Positions 19,985-30,641 of a stretch of DNA of 64,000 nucleotides are shown here, piece after piece; position 1 is the first letter of the stretch, and the number at the start of each line of letters is the position of its first letter. The stretch is taken from positions 144,414,478 to 144,478,477 of the forward strand of contig CP092863.1 in NCBI GenBank assembly GCA_030710605.1, in the 5' to 3' direction. The position numbers were made by a program, and so were the translations under genes. This DNA comes from Cordylochernes scorpioides (lineage: Eukaryota > Arthropoda > Arachnida > Pseudoscorpiones > Chernetidae). The notes beneath the pieces are model-generated. The model did not search any database. It had not been told where the DNA came from and was given only the letters and a program-made list of their open reading frames with translations.

Positions 19985-22716
19985 TCTATATATATAAAAA
20001 TGAATGTATGTGTGTGTGTGTGTGACAATTGACAATTAAAAAATATTTATTGTCATCTTAGACAATATTACATATTTTCAATCATAGGGAGAGAAAAAGA
20101 AAATAAGAAGAGAGAAGAGAAGAGAAAATATATACATATATGAAACAAATTTTACAAGATGGTGATGGGAGATGGAGGAAGAAAACCTCGGCGCTGGAGG
20201 GTCCTGGACCAGGCGATGAGCGGGTCTTCCACTGCTTCTCCGAGCCCAACCTGTACAAAGTAGCGATAAATTCGCAACTTTGCCGACGCCAAGATGGAAA
20301 GGGCGTCGTCCTCAAGGCCGGACCCGCCGAAGATCCAAGCCTGCAGGTCAGGGGGCCGCCCTATGATGTTGAAGGCCTCTCTGATGAGAGGCCTGATGGA
20401 ACGGCAGCACCAGTAACGGTGGCCGAGGGAGCGGTCGATGGACCCGCAGGCAGGATAGGAGGGGCCGACCGAGGCAGGATGGGCCGGATGGGGCAGGGCG
20501 TGGAGGGCCAACTTGAGGGCCGCGTCGGCCTCGTGGCCCGAGTAGGCGCAGCGCCGCAGCGAGGCCCAGTCGATCCTAGATGGAAGTGGACCGATGGTGG
20601 GCGACCATCTCGAGGTGAACCTTGAGATGGGCGTGGCGGCGAGGCGCGGGCGATCCAGGGCCCGTCGGGCCGAGCGGGTCGTGAGGCCGATGAGGAACGG
20701 CGTAGCCGTCCCTCGCAGCACCACGGCCGCAGCTAAAGAGCTAGATGAGGGTGCAGACTCCGCCCCGAAGCCCACGGCGTTCTCGGAGGTCAGCCTCCGA
20801 CAGAAGGCGCCCAGGGCCGCGGCGTCAGCCAGGGCCGAGCGCGTAGGTCGGGCGGTGAGGTGGCCCTCCGCAAGAAGGTCCCGGACTCGGGCTCCGCGCC
20901 AGCGGGCAGGGGCCAGGAGGGCGGAGGAACCGGCAGCCGCCGATGATGTTGAGGTCCAGTAGCTGAGCCGTGGGGACCGCCCGATGGTTGAGGCCCAGGA
21001 TGTTGGAGGCCTACTCCCACAGCTTCAGCAGCCGGAGACGGCGGGGCTGGAGACGGGTGCCGTCCGGTGGAGGGTGGATCCAGGCCTCACCGCTTTCTAC
21101 CAGCCAGCTGAAGGCATTTCTGCCTCCGCGGAGCGCGACCTGCACCCCCTTGAGGCAGGCGAGCTGGAGCTGGGTCGCGAGGTCGAGGAGGCCGAGGCCT
21201 CCGATGGCAACTGGCCTCGCCATGACATCGGCGGGAAGCCACGCCGTGTGGTCCTGTCCCCAGACGAATCTCGCCAGTCGGGCCTGCAGCTTGGCGATGG
21301 TTGGGGGTGATGGTAGGTAGCCATGCAGGTGGTGCTGGATGACAGAGCCCACCAGCGTGTTCGCCGCTCTTGCTCGCCCGACGAGGGAGAGGCCGCGGGT
21401 GAAGGGCGTCCATTTGCGGCATGCATTCTCCAGGAGGGCCAGGAGATGCTGCTCCCGGTGGGCGACGGTGCTCCTGGGGGCGATGTCGAGCCCGAGGACC
21501 CTGATGGAGGTGGTCGACCAGGAGGCGCCGAGAGGGGAGTCGCCGCGGTTGCGCCAGGCGCCGCACCAGAGGCCAGCGCTCTTCCGGAGGTTCACGCCAA
21601 CTCCGGAGGCCTGCTTGTATTCTTCGAAGACGGTCGCCACCCGTTCGAAGTCTCCGTCGCGATGAAATAGGAGGACGATGTCGTCGGCGTAAGCGATGAC
21701 ATTGCCCACGCCGAGGGTCAACTCCAGGCGACGTAGCAGCGGCCCCGTGGCGATGCTGAAGAGTGCGGCGCTTACGGCGCAACCCTGCCTGAGGCCGTTG
21801 AGAAGGGGGAAGGCTGTTGTATGAAAGCCTCCGGCCCGGATGGTGGCGTCCGCCCCGGCGTAGAGGATGTTAATCCAGGCCATGAAGGCCGGCGGGAGGC
21901 GGAGGGATGTTAGCAGGGACTCCAGGAAGCCGCGGTCCAATGAGTCAAAGGCGGACTCTAGGTCGACGCCCATGACGGCCAGCGGCGAGCCCAGGGCGGT
22001 GGCCTCCTCGATGGCGTCCGTCACCATGGCGATGTTCCATGACGGGGACCTCCCGGGGACGGCGTAGGTCTGGCATTCCGGCACAAGGGTCCGCAGGTGG
22101 GGCTTGAGGCGCCGGTGAAGGATGGCGGCCAGGACCTTGTAGTCGGCCGAGGGCAGCGCGACAGGCCTGTAGCCATCAAGGCCGCGACCTCCGCGGGCCT
22201 TGGGCACGAGGCAGATGGAGCTGCGCCGCGTCGACGGAGGTAGGGCACCGCGGAGCCGTGAAGCCGCGAACACCCGGGCCAGAGCTTCCGCGAAGAAGTC
22301 CTCGTTGAAGGCGACGAGGAGTTCGCACGGCAAGCCGTCCCAGCCGGGGGCCTTTCCGCGAGGGAGGTGCTCGATGGCGTTGACGATCTCGCTGGGGCTG
22401 ATGTCCGGCCGGTGGAGCGGGTCCTCCTCACTCAGCTCGTGGGTGGTGGTGGGCGCGCTGCTGGCGATGAAGGCAGCTCCCGCAGCTGGATCGCTGGTGG
22501 GACGGGCGAAGCGGGGCTGGAAGGTCGCGAACGCCCTCCGCCGAAGCTCGGGGCCCTCGACGATGTTATCCTGCTCGTCCCTGATGACGCTGACCGGGCG
22601 TCGGAGGCGGATGGCGCGTGCTAGGTCCGGCAGCGATGGGTAGTCGGCCCGGATGGAGGAGGCCTCGAGCTGCGCCGCGATATAGCGCCTTGCCCTGTAG
22701 ATGTAGCTGTCGCTGG
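19985..22716 (-). mobile_element. Tx1/L1-type non-LTR retrotransposon, 5'-truncated
   Basis: Reverse orientation: a 3' tail rich in CA repeats and AT (19985-20035), a 3' untranslated part, then a reverse transcriptase reading frame up to 22716. There it stops abruptly against the second 2.8-kb direct repeat. The endonuclease half is missing, as in typical 5' truncation. From about 20150 to 22716 it is strikingly GC-rich compared with AT-rich flanks. Confidence 0.9.
20152..22716 (-). pseudogene. Reverse transcriptase ORF2 of the Tx1/L1-type LINE (broken)
   Basis: Copies its own RNA into DNA at a nick in the chromosome (target-primed reverse transcription). The frame is open from the truncation at 22716 to a TAG at 21011. 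In order: KAPGWDGLPCELL, YRPVALPSADYKVLAAIL, GVDLESAFDSLDRGFL, NGLRQGCAVSAALF and the catalytic AYADDIVLL (about 21690). A thumb and L1-type C-terminal region follow (LVGRARAANTLVGSVIQH, LPADVMARPVAIGGLGLL). After the in-frame TAG the reading continues (SNILGLNHRAVPTAQLL), then shifts frame between about 20780 and 20930. The last part (GSIDRSLGHRYWCC, RPPDLQAWIFG) ends at TAA 20152. The RNA-binding first ORF and endonuclease are absent. Dead by truncation, stop and frameshift. Confidence 0.88.
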
Positions 22717-23084
22717 CAATGATCTTTTAGCCATTTCTTTCCTCAACTTTTCTGTTAACTGCTAACACTTCCTACAAAACCCTATAAACATTTTACTATC
22801 TCAAACTTTAAATTCTTTCCCTTCTAGCTTTTTTCCATAGTAATTGAAAAATATAAAAAAAAGTTAAATTATCTTTTTTTTATCTGTTAGAATGTACCTT
22901 TTTTATATTACTATATTCATTATGGAATTAACAGTTTATTTTTCTTTATGTGTATTATACTCTCTTTATGCATATAAGAAAGATGTTTTTGATATAATAT
23001 TAAAATTGTGGTTTAATTATATACATTTATTTTTAAAATAGAGCAATCCATAAATAAATCTTTAAATAAACAGGCATATATTGG

Positions 23085-23155
23085 ATCAAAATATCATTTA
23101 TTTTACCAATATTTCAGTTGGCTGAACGCCAACCTTTCAAGGTATTATAACATAT
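23085..23155 (-). repeat. HH-A repeat, single arm
   Basis: GGCATATATTGGATCAAAAT, GTTGGCTGAACGCCAACC, AAGGTATTATAACA. Copy 1 of the direct repeat has a different, foldback-like version at 17500-17600. Confidence 0.7.
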
Positions 23156-23209
23156 AAAAATAAATTTCATATAAATGTGAAAAACAATTAAAAATATAAA
23201 AAAGCAGGT

Positions 23210-23400
23210 GTTGATATTAAAAATGGGATATCCTGACCAAGCTCAAATGAGCATTTCTAGGCAGAGCGCCATCTAGTGGAACAAAATTCAATAATTGAAC
23301 AAGTTAAATAAACGTTTAGTTTATTTTTGTTTCAATAGATGGCGCTCTGCCATCTAGAAATGCTCATATGAGCTTGAGCAGGATATGCTTTTTTATATTC
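23210..23400. repeat. HH-C foldback repeat
   Basis: Counterpart of 17660-17862. Inverted arms with GAGCATTTCTAG and CTAGAAATGCTC. Confidence 0.8.
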
Positions 23401-23431
23401 ATATAAATATATGATAAAAATTGCCACTTTT

Positions 23432-23458
23432 ATCGCTTCTCGGCCTTTTATCTAAGAT
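23432..23458 (+). pseudogene. U2 snRNA 5'-end fragment, copy 2
   Basis: ATCGCTTCTCGGCCTTTT followed by ATCTAAGAT: 25 of 27 positions agree with the conserved 5' end of U2 snRNA, in which GGCTAAGAT follows. Combining both copies restores 26 of 27. Similarity stops after this point, so only the 5' stem I region is present. Confidence 0.6.
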
Positions 23459-23897
23459 ATCAAAATGCAGAATAAACTCTTTTAAAGAATATACTAATCA
23501 TTTTATATATAATCGTGACAAAACTTGAGGAAGTTATTCCTTTTAGAATGAAAGATCCAGACGAAAATAGGGTTACAGTCTAGACGGTATGCATATCTTA
23601 GTCTTGGTATTTGCTTATTTTGAATAAAGCGAAATATTATTTTTATGTAATTAATAAAATATTTCAATTTATATTTGATTCAAAATATGCAATTTAATTA
23701 AAATTTATATATATATAACAAAAAGATATATATATTTATATGAGATACCACGACGAAAATAATCGTAGAGCCTAGCAACATATTAAATTGTGATTTTAAT
23801 AAAAGGTTTTATCTCTGATTCATAAAATAAACCGCGTTAGAATAATGTATATATATATATGTTATATGAGAATGTTATTTTATTTAAAATTATATAT

Positions 23898-24195
23898 CAT
23901 AGATTCAAATACTCTGTTAGATCGACCGCCAGAATACACGCCTTCCCTATAAAAACTCATTGTTGTTGTTTCCCGATGGCCGGCTCAAACCATATGTAAT
24001 TATGTAAATAAGTTTTTGTTTTCTTTTACTACCCGCCTTAAAAGTCAAGGTACTCGTATTATTTAATTGTCAATTACGTTATCATATCAATTAAAGTAAA
24101 TTATGATTTATCCTTCATTTTATTAATATTTTTCAACGACTACAAATATATATGAAAAAACATACTCATGTACCCTTCAACAACTTAAGAAAATC
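23898..24195 (-). repeat. GCCGGC-family repeat
   Basis: Counterpart of 18363-18665 in the direct repeat. Confidence 0.85.
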
Positions 24196-24279
24196 TTTGT
24201 ATTTATAATATATATATATATTAAAAATAATATAATAAATGAAAAAGGTTCAGGTGTTGATATTAAATATAATGAAAGT

Positions 24280-24560
24280 ATATCCTGACCAGGAACACAG
24301 GTGCTTTTCAGATGGCAGAGTGCCATCTAGTGGAACAGAATTTATCAACTAAACATTGATATAATCTGTTCCCTGATATTTGTCAACCCAATTTCTTGAT
24401 AAATAAAGAAAATCCATCCAGAAACGCGTTTCGTTTTGTTGGCGCTCTTCAGCGTGAAGTAGGCTGTACCAATGCGATCAAAAATATTTTTTGGTCCCAG
24501 AGGCTTCTTGAGAAACCAAGAAATGGGTATTTAAGGTCAAATTTGCGTAAATACGCTTAG
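24280..24560 (-). repeat. HH-C repeat with hammerhead-like core
   Basis: Counterpart of 18735-19020. On the minus strand near 24452-24430: CTGAAGA-GCGCC, then ACGAAACGCGTTT. Confidence 0.6.
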
Positions 24561-24639
24561 CATGTGAAAGAACAATAGAATAAAAGGTAAAGGGCCAGTA
24601 ATATATATATGTTATATAAAAATATTATTTTATTTTAAA

Positions 24640-24825
24640 TCATATTTTCGTAGATTCAAATACTCTGCTAAATTGACCGCCAGAGGTCACGTTTCCCCTA
24701 TAAAAAATCGTTGTTGTCTTATCCCGTTGGCCGGCTCAAATCTTTTGTACATTATGTAAATAATATTTCAATTTTTTTATTCTTACGCCTTAAGCCAGGC
24801 AGTACTTTTACCAAATTATGTATTT
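24640..24825 (-). repeat. GCCGGC-family repeat
   Basis: Counterpart of 19100-19295 in the direct repeat. Confidence 0.85.
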
Positions 24826-24969
24826 TATACATTCCTTAGCTTAATTGAAGAAACCTCTGATCTTCAATATTTTTATTATAGTTTCAAGATTTTAAACACG
24901 ACTGCATTAACATACCATAATCCTCAAAAAATGATCAAAAATCAACAGAAATCTTATCATTCTTTATTA

Positions 24970-24971
<2 letters not shown>

Positions 24972-25006
<35 letters not shown>
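24972..25006. repeat. AT dinucleotide microsatellite
   Basis: Longer here than in the matching position of copy 1 (about 19438-19452). Confidence 0.85.
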
Positions 25007-25008
<2 letters not shown>

Positions 25009-25377
25009 AATATAAGGCAATTTTTTAAAGTTAAATATAATAGGAATAAATGAATATATAAGCATGAGATCTAAAAATAATTTAAATTGAAAGCTGCCTC
25101 AATAAACAGCGAGGATGCACAGCCAGTTCTCACAGAAGGTGGTGTTAGACTTACTGGCTGGATGGATATGCAAATATGGGAGACTTGTTTATTCTGTCTT
25201 GATTTGCATAAGTTTCCCGTCTTTCAAGTTAGTTATTCTTCAAACTTGGTGAATCATTAACTTCAAACACATATGCATATTTTACTAAATGGTTATGACC
25301 TATTGAAATATTACCTATTATAGATTTTATTTGATTATATATAAATTAGCGTCATTATAAATACGACTTGACACATA

Positions 25378-25602
25378 CACTCATGGAAAAAACTTAAAGA
25401 AGTTGTACCTTTCAGCATGTATATCGGGATTTAGATAATAACTCTGGAAGATATTTCAGTGACCTTTATTAAAGACACACGAGATAACCAAGTATGAACA
25501 AAATTGCTTCAGAGTATCCAAAAAATATATATAATAATAAATAAATAGACGACCAGCTATATCAAAGACTTTCCACTTCTTTAAAGGTTTTCCATAGGTC
25601 TA
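25378..25602. mobile_element. MITE, complete copy
   Basis: Left CACTCATGGAAAAAACTTAA, one 123-bp unit, then GACGACCAGCTATATCAAAG and the decayed right end TTTTCCATAGGTCTA. It spans the right limit of the 2.8-kb direct repeat. Confidence 0.8.
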
Positions 25603-26370
25603 TTTTAAAAGTAAAGGTGACCTTTATTTTTATAAATCGATATCCTATATGCATATTTTCAAATTATAATATTATCATACTAATGAGATTATAGTTTGAA
25701 AACTTGTTATTTTAACTTAATAAAGAAACTAAATACAACTATCTTGATATTGAAATATTGTGTATCATTCTAATTTGGTGTTCAATATACAAGTTCTTGT
25801 AGTAATCAATTGAGCAAGACCGAAAAAAAGTCTTTATTTCCATTATTCCAAAACCCAATATATTCCACTATCTTTGTTAAAACCTAATATTTATTTTTGT
25901 CAAAAGATCAAATTGAATTAGATTTTGAGATTAAAATATTATATATTTATCTATTTTTATTATTTTTAGTGTAAATATATATATTGTGGAAAAAATATGT
26001 ATGTTATAAATATGGTATTTTGATACAATATATGCCTTTTTATTATAAATTTATATATGTCAAATATAATAAATACAAACAATATTGTGTGGAAAGATTA
26101 AAACATATACTAATATAAAATTCAATTTTCATTTTATAATATCAAGGAATTAGTGTATACATATAGATATATAAAGATTTAATTAAAATTTCCAAATAAA
26201 ATATTTCAAAAAAAGGAAATAAAAAGCAATATCTTTCTTTTTATATAAATATTTGATATAGAATATATTCAAATATGGTTATATAAAGGTATATGTTCTC
26301 AAATATTACTCTTATAAGTCTCAAATCGTGTTGACAAAAATATGTATTTAAAAAAGTAAAAATCAGTTTC
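25603..26370. other. AT-rich spacer
   Basis: No gene or repeat recognised. Confidence 0.5.
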
Positions 26371-26374
26371 TTCC

Positions 26375-26430
26375 AATTTAAATTTGCAAGCTTTCGAGTA
26401 AATATACTCCTCTTCAACGGGCTGATATTC
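26375..26430 (-). repeat. HH-F hammerhead-like repeat
   Basis: Minus strand: TTGAAGA, a GAGTA/TACTC stem, then GAAAGCTTGC. Box, stem II and GAAA are in hammerhead order with C3 changed to T. Stem I is not evident. Confidence 0.45.
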
Positions 26431-27595
26431 TATGTACAATCTCTAAATAATAATAAAAATATGTATGATATGTAAATATATATATTTTTATTGCATAACA
26501 AAACATATTTATAATAAACAAAAATAAGAAGGAATATCAAAAGATCTAATAAACATTTTTGTTCATTATACCAAATATTTATTGTTTATGATATAAATAA
26601 AATCTATTGAGGCGTAAATAGGATAACTAAATAAAAGATAGATATATAAATAAATGGAAGGTAATCCGAACATACGTAATCAAATGTCTGCCCAGATATT
26701 ATTGTGTGTGTCTATTTTAATAAGAATGCAGCTTCCAATATCCTATTACCTCGCAACTCAATTAATAGCGCCTTACATCAGTAAAGGAATAAAATTAATA
26801 TTATTTATCTTCTTTATATACATATATTATTATAATCTAAAAACTCAAATATTTCTATATTTAAAAAATATATATTTTATTTTATTCATTGATAATTTTA
26901 CTTTTGTTATCATCGTTTTTAGAAAGACTTTCAGTTTTGTTGTAAATATGCGTAGTTCACATATCTATCCTTTTAAATCACTAATATAGGATTAACTTTA
27001 TAAATTCTATATTATGTGAAAATAACTAATGTGTAATCTTTCCTCAAGTAATTGAAAATAAAAGCTACTTGACGGTAAATAATTATCTTTTTCTTATCAC
27101 GACTGCACCTTCAATCAATTATCTTATCGGTCCTTTGTCTTATTAATCCTTTATCTAACAACAACAACAAAATATTCATAACATATATATAAATTTATCT
27201 ACAAATCCTAAATATAAAATATGTATTTCTTGTTTAACCAATCATTAATGTTCTTTAGTTTATATATAGTTAATACAATTAATAAAAATAATTGAATATT
27301 TATTTATTCACATATTGGACGCGATTATCAGCTTGGGATAAAGAAACAGATACAGAAAATTAAATCTAAAATGAATTTACAAAAATTATTGAATTTCACA
27401 TAGGTGTCTCTGTTATATACAAATTCACACTTTTCATCGATGGGATAAAAATGTTCGAACATTCAATCAATAAATGTATTGAGTCTGGGTTTTATTTTCC
27501 ACAGAAGCAGCTAGGATCATTCGTTGCCAAATTCACCATGAGTTCTATATAATATTGGACATTTTTTTAGGTGAAAATAATCAGGCTTCCAGAAA
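26431..27595. other. AT-rich spacer with an FB-2 arm
   Basis: 27020-27175 is an FB-2 arm in reverse (AAAAGCTACTTGACGGTAAA, CACGACTGCACCTTC, ACAACAACAAC). An open stretch at 26654-26989 is AT-rich, hydrophobic and not convincing as a gene. Confidence 0.5.
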
Positions 27596-27599
27596 TATT

Positions 27600-27870
27600 A
27601 AAAAGACATCTCCTTATCGTGCAACTGAAAGTTGCTGATGGTTTGCGTCATCTATCGGAATAAATGTCAACTATTCTCGTTGATTTTTAATTATTCCAGA
27701 ATTGGCCAAATACCCATTCTTGATTAATCAAGAAAAGCTAACCACGGAAACGTTTCGGGCTGTTGGCCCTCATCAACGTGGTGCAAGCTGTACCTCAACG
27801 ACCAAAAGACTGGTCATTCAAAGCATCCTGAAAAATCATGAAACGGGTAGTTAAGGCCAGAATTGCGTGA
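27600..27870 (-). repeat. HH-B repeat, long copy
   Basis: GGCATCTCC-type start at about 27605, GTCATCTATCGGAATAAATG, TTCCAGAATTGGCCAAATAC, then the hammerhead-like core and GTACCTCAACGACC, ending near AGTTAAGGCCAGAATTGCGT. Confidence 0.8.
27741..27784 (-). ncRNA. Type I hammerhead-like ribozyme (HH-B)
   Basis: Minus strand: stem I strand ACCACG (27782-27777), box TTGATGA (27776-27770; C3 changed to T), stem II GGGC/GCCC with loop CAACA (27769-27757), GAA (27756-27754), palindrome ACGT (27753-27750), then the second stem I strand CGTGGT (27746-27741). Stem I is six perfect pairs. The C3 change would weaken or abolish cleavage. The truncated copy near 28821-28850 keeps ACGCGTC-CGTG, with the ideal C at nucleotide 17. 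Confidence 0.5.
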
Positions 27871-27899
27871 GACCGTTTTTTCCAGGAATATTTTTTTTA

Positions 27900-28010
27900 A
27901 ATTATTTTATTCATATCTCTAGCTTTCGAGCATCAGTTCTTCTACAGGAGAAAATACGATCTTGTTTTTTTTTCCCGAAAGCTGGAAATTTGCGAATTAA
28001 ATTTTCAACA
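27900..28010. repeat. HH-F repeat pieces
   Basis: AGCTTTCGAGCATCAG, then TTCTACAGGAGAAAATACG, and further on CCCGAAAGCTGG. Similar pieces occur at 44025-44060. Confidence 0.45.
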
Positions 28011-28089
28011 ACAACGACAAAAATCTTTATTAAGATAAATATGAAGATGTAGTACAAATGTGATATTGTACTGAGATAAGGTTCATAAA

Positions 28090-28310
28090 TAAAAAAAGGC
28101 ATCTCCTTATCGTGCAACTGAAAGTTGCTGATGGCTTGAGCCATCTATCGGAATAAATATCAACTATTCATTGATTTTTAATTATTCCAGAATTAGCCAA
28201 ATATCTAAGCTTGATTAATCATTAATATTTATTCCGATAGATGGCGCAAGACATCAGAAACTTTCAGTTACACGATTAGAAGATACCTTTTTTTCTTTTT
28301 CAAAGATAAA
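28090..28310. repeat. HH-B foldback
   Basis: Left GGCATCTCCTTATCGTGCAA and GAGCCATCTATCGGAATAAA; right ATTTATTCCGATAGATGGCG and a TACACGATTAGAAGATACC end, forming inverted arms. Confidence 0.75.
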
Positions 28311-28319
28311 TATGCATTC

Positions 28320-28650
28320 TTCTTCTTCTTCTTTCTTATCTCCACACTGGGTGAAGTAGAATGCGTCTGCCTTTGTCATTAAGACTGGGAGCACTACTTA
28401 GTGGCAGGCCGACTTAGCTCCAAAAGAAATGGCGGCCTCTGACATGAGGAACAGACCATGTGCAGCCGCTCCTAACATGGAGTACAAACGCTTCTCATCC
28501 TGTATCCCTGGAGTCCTTACAGGGTACTATCAGCCGGGCCAGCTGAACCCAGGTTTTTTAGTGAGCTTATTACTGCTCCCCCTCCTCCTTTTTCATCCGG
28601 GCTTGGGACCGGCAAAGGCGGAGTTTAAATATGTATTTAAAAATGGTATC
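28320..28650. other. GC-richer segment, probably a retroelement remnant
   Basis: Distinct from its AT-rich flanks. Contains CTTAGCTCCAAAAGAAATGG, CCTGGAGTCCTTACAGGGTA and CATCCGGGCTTGGGACCGG. A 76-codon plus-strand stretch is open, but I recognise no protein family and would not call a gene. Confidence 0.35.
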
Positions 28651-28679
28651 AAAACATAACTAATTACAATTCTATAAAA

Positions 28680-28850
28680 AAAGACATCTCCTTATCGTGC
28701 AACTGAAAGTTGCTGATGGCTTGCGATATCGTTCGGAATAAATACCAACTATTCTCTTTGATTTTTAAATATTCCAGAATTGGCCAAATACCCATTCTTG
28801 ATTAATCGAGAAAAGCTAATCACGGACGCGTTTCGGGCTGTTGGCCCTCA
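28680..28850 (-). repeat. HH-B repeat, truncated in the core
   Basis: Same order as 27600. It stops inside the box at CCCTCATTAC, leaving stem II, GAAA, ACGCGT and one stem I strand. Confidence 0.75.
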
Positions 28851-29299
28851 TTACAATTCATTAAAAAAATTAACTTGTTGTGAAAAATATTTTCAGAAAC
28901 TTAATTGAAATCAAAGAAATTCAAGTTGAATATTTACATTTTAAAATATGTTGGAATATTTTTATTTTTTAACCTTTAAGAAATCATAGAGGGGTTCGGA
29001 GTAGGTTATATATATGCAGAAAGGTATGTTAAACTTGACATTTGTAAATATCGAATTTCTCCAGTAGATAAACATATTTACGTGGAGAATTTCTCGAATA
29101 TTTCTCCTAATAATATATATATACATTTTCTATTTCATAAGATGCTTTTTTTTCGTATTAGACAAGGCTTTTTACCGTGATTTTTCAGTATGATGCAACT
29201 CCTTTTTTTATCAAGATAACTCTCAATAATAAATCCATATTGAAATATCACAAAAATTCTAAATAAATTGTGTATTATAAATTAATATATTATGTTTAT
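28851..29299. other. AT-rich spacer
   Basis: Nothing recognised. Confidence 0.5.
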
Positions 29300-29400
29300 T
29301 TAAAAAAGGCATATATTGGATCAAAATATCATTTATTTTACCAATATTTCAGTTGGCTGAACGCCAACCTTTATCAAGGTGTTATAATGGATTGCTTTAT
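29300..29400 (-). repeat. HH-A repeat, single arm
   Basis: GGCATATATTGGATCAAAAT, AGTTGGCTGAACGCCAACCT, AAGGTGTTATAA. Resumes at 29540-29605 (TTTATGGATTGCTCTATTTT) after the LINE tail, so the LINE end is inserted in it. Confidence 0.75.
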
Positions 29401-29439
29401 TTTTATATATATCATACTTACATAATCTTTCTTTTTCTT

Positions 29440-29540
29440 CTTCTGTATATTCCCCACTTTCACAGGCCTATCTCTCTTGTAATCTCAGGGAGAATCCTCT
29501 ATAAGACCAGTGTGTCTTAATAAAGGCTTTGTGTGTGTGG
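29440..29540 (+). repeat. Detached LINE 3' end inserted in an HH-A repeat
   Basis: AAGACCAGTGTGTCTTAATA, AAGGC, then a GT-rich tail: hairpin, AATAAA and simple repeat. ATGGATTGCTTTATTTT appears on both sides (about 29387 and 29538), consistent with a target duplication. Confidence 0.6.
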
Positions 29541-29699
29541 ATTGCTTTATTTTCAAAATAATTAAAGATTTATTTATGGATTGCTCTATTTTCAAAACAA
29601 TATATTATGTGTTTATTGATTTCAATATATAAATATTAAGGTAATTGTAAAATGTATATAAACTATTTTTGATGCGTATGCTTATTTTAAAAATAAGAT

Positions 29700-29935
29700 A
29701 ATTTCTACTGTTTTTTATGCGATTGTTTGCGTGAATACCATTTCTAAGATTCCATCCTTCAGTGTAGCATATAAAAGCAGAATGATCCAAAATATTATTA
29801 GAGCTCTGAGAAGCGGTCTGATGGATTAAATTGGCGAAACGCTGGGAGGGTTCACCACTGATGAGCCAAGCCCTCCCAATGTATTTTTTAATCGCAGTAA
29901 GGACAGTAGAAGTTCGTTTTATGTATAAAAGAATC
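29700..29935 (-). repeat. FB-1 repeat, single arm
   Basis: AGCAGAATGATCCAAAATAT, CTCTGAGAAGCGGTCTGATG, GGGAGGGTTCACCACTGATG, CGCAGTAAGGACAGTAG. Confidence 0.8.
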
Positions 29936-29984
29936 ATTCGCGCTTTTAAATACTTTTATTTTATATATATATATATATATGTTA

Positions 29985-30605
29985 TCATTATTTTTTGTTT
30001 TGTTGTTGAAAAGAGGTGCAGTCGTGAAAATGTAAAGGTAATTATTTACCTTTCAAGTAGATTTTATTTTGAATTATTTGAAGTAAATTTACACTAAAAA
30101 AATATATATCACAGCAATATAGAATTTATAGAATAGATTCTATAATCGTGATTTAAAAAAAAATAGGTAGGGTTAACTATACATATTTACAACAATAATA
30201 ATTAAAGTGGTATATCATAAATCTATGGTCAAGAAAAATATAACAGTCAATGAATGAAAATAAAATATATGTTTAAAATATATATATATTATATAATCTA
30301 TAAATGCAAATATTTTATTTTATTTTAAAAACATATATTTTATTTTTCATTCATTGACTGTTCTGCATTTTTGACCATATATTAAAAAAACATACCACTT
30401 TTAATTATTATTGTTGTAAATAATGTATATTTAACCCTACCTATCTTTTATTCACGATAATAGAATTCATTTAATAAATTCTATATTCCTGTGATAAAAA
30501 TAATTTTATATGTATATTTTTACTTCAAGAGATTCAAAATAAAAATCTGCTTGAAAGGTAAATAATTATCTTTACTTTTCCACGACTGCACCTCTTTTCA
30601 ACAAT
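29985..30605. repeat. FB-2 foldback, ~300-bp arms
   Basis: The left arm has GCAGTCGTGAAAATG, ATTATTTACCTTTCAAGTAG, AATAGGTAGGGTTAAC and AACAGTCAATGAATGAAAAT. The right arm has these in reverse order and complement, ending CCACGACTGCACCTCTTTTC. Centre near 30297. Mismatches show it is not recent. Confidence 0.85.
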
Positions 30606-30641
30606 CAAACACACAAAAAAATTCTAAACGTAATATATATA

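Larger units (their letters stand above)
17186..19985. repeat. 2.8-kb direct repeat, copy 1 (left of the LINE)
   Basis: Collinear with 22717-25517 from ATGATCTT.TAGCCATTTC to AAAATATATATAAT inside a MITE. It includes an HH-C foldback, a U2 fragment, GCCGGC repeats and an HH-C single copy in the same order. The copies differ by scattered substitutions and by one rearranged patch near 17560-17640. The right limit is exactly where the LINE 3' tail starts. Confidence 0.92.
22717..25517. repeat. 2.8-kb direct repeat, copy 2 (right of the LINE)
   Basis: Same content and order as 17186-19985. Unlike copy 1 it continues past the end of homology into the rest of the MITE (to 25602), so this side carries the original right-hand flank. 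Confidence 0.92.

Noticed and set aside
20970-21670. Plus-strand genes across the GC-rich LINE
   Set aside because: They are antisense shadows of the reverse transcriptase; GC-rich DNA has few stops in all frames.
26654-26989. A 111-codon hydrophobic protein gene
   Set aside because: Built of Ile, Tyr, Phe and Lys codons as expected from AT-rich DNA; no domain, no composition change at its limits.
28429-28659. A gene in the GC-richer segment at 28.4 kb
   Set aside because: Open frame is short and no family is recognisable; the segment looks like a retroelement remnant.
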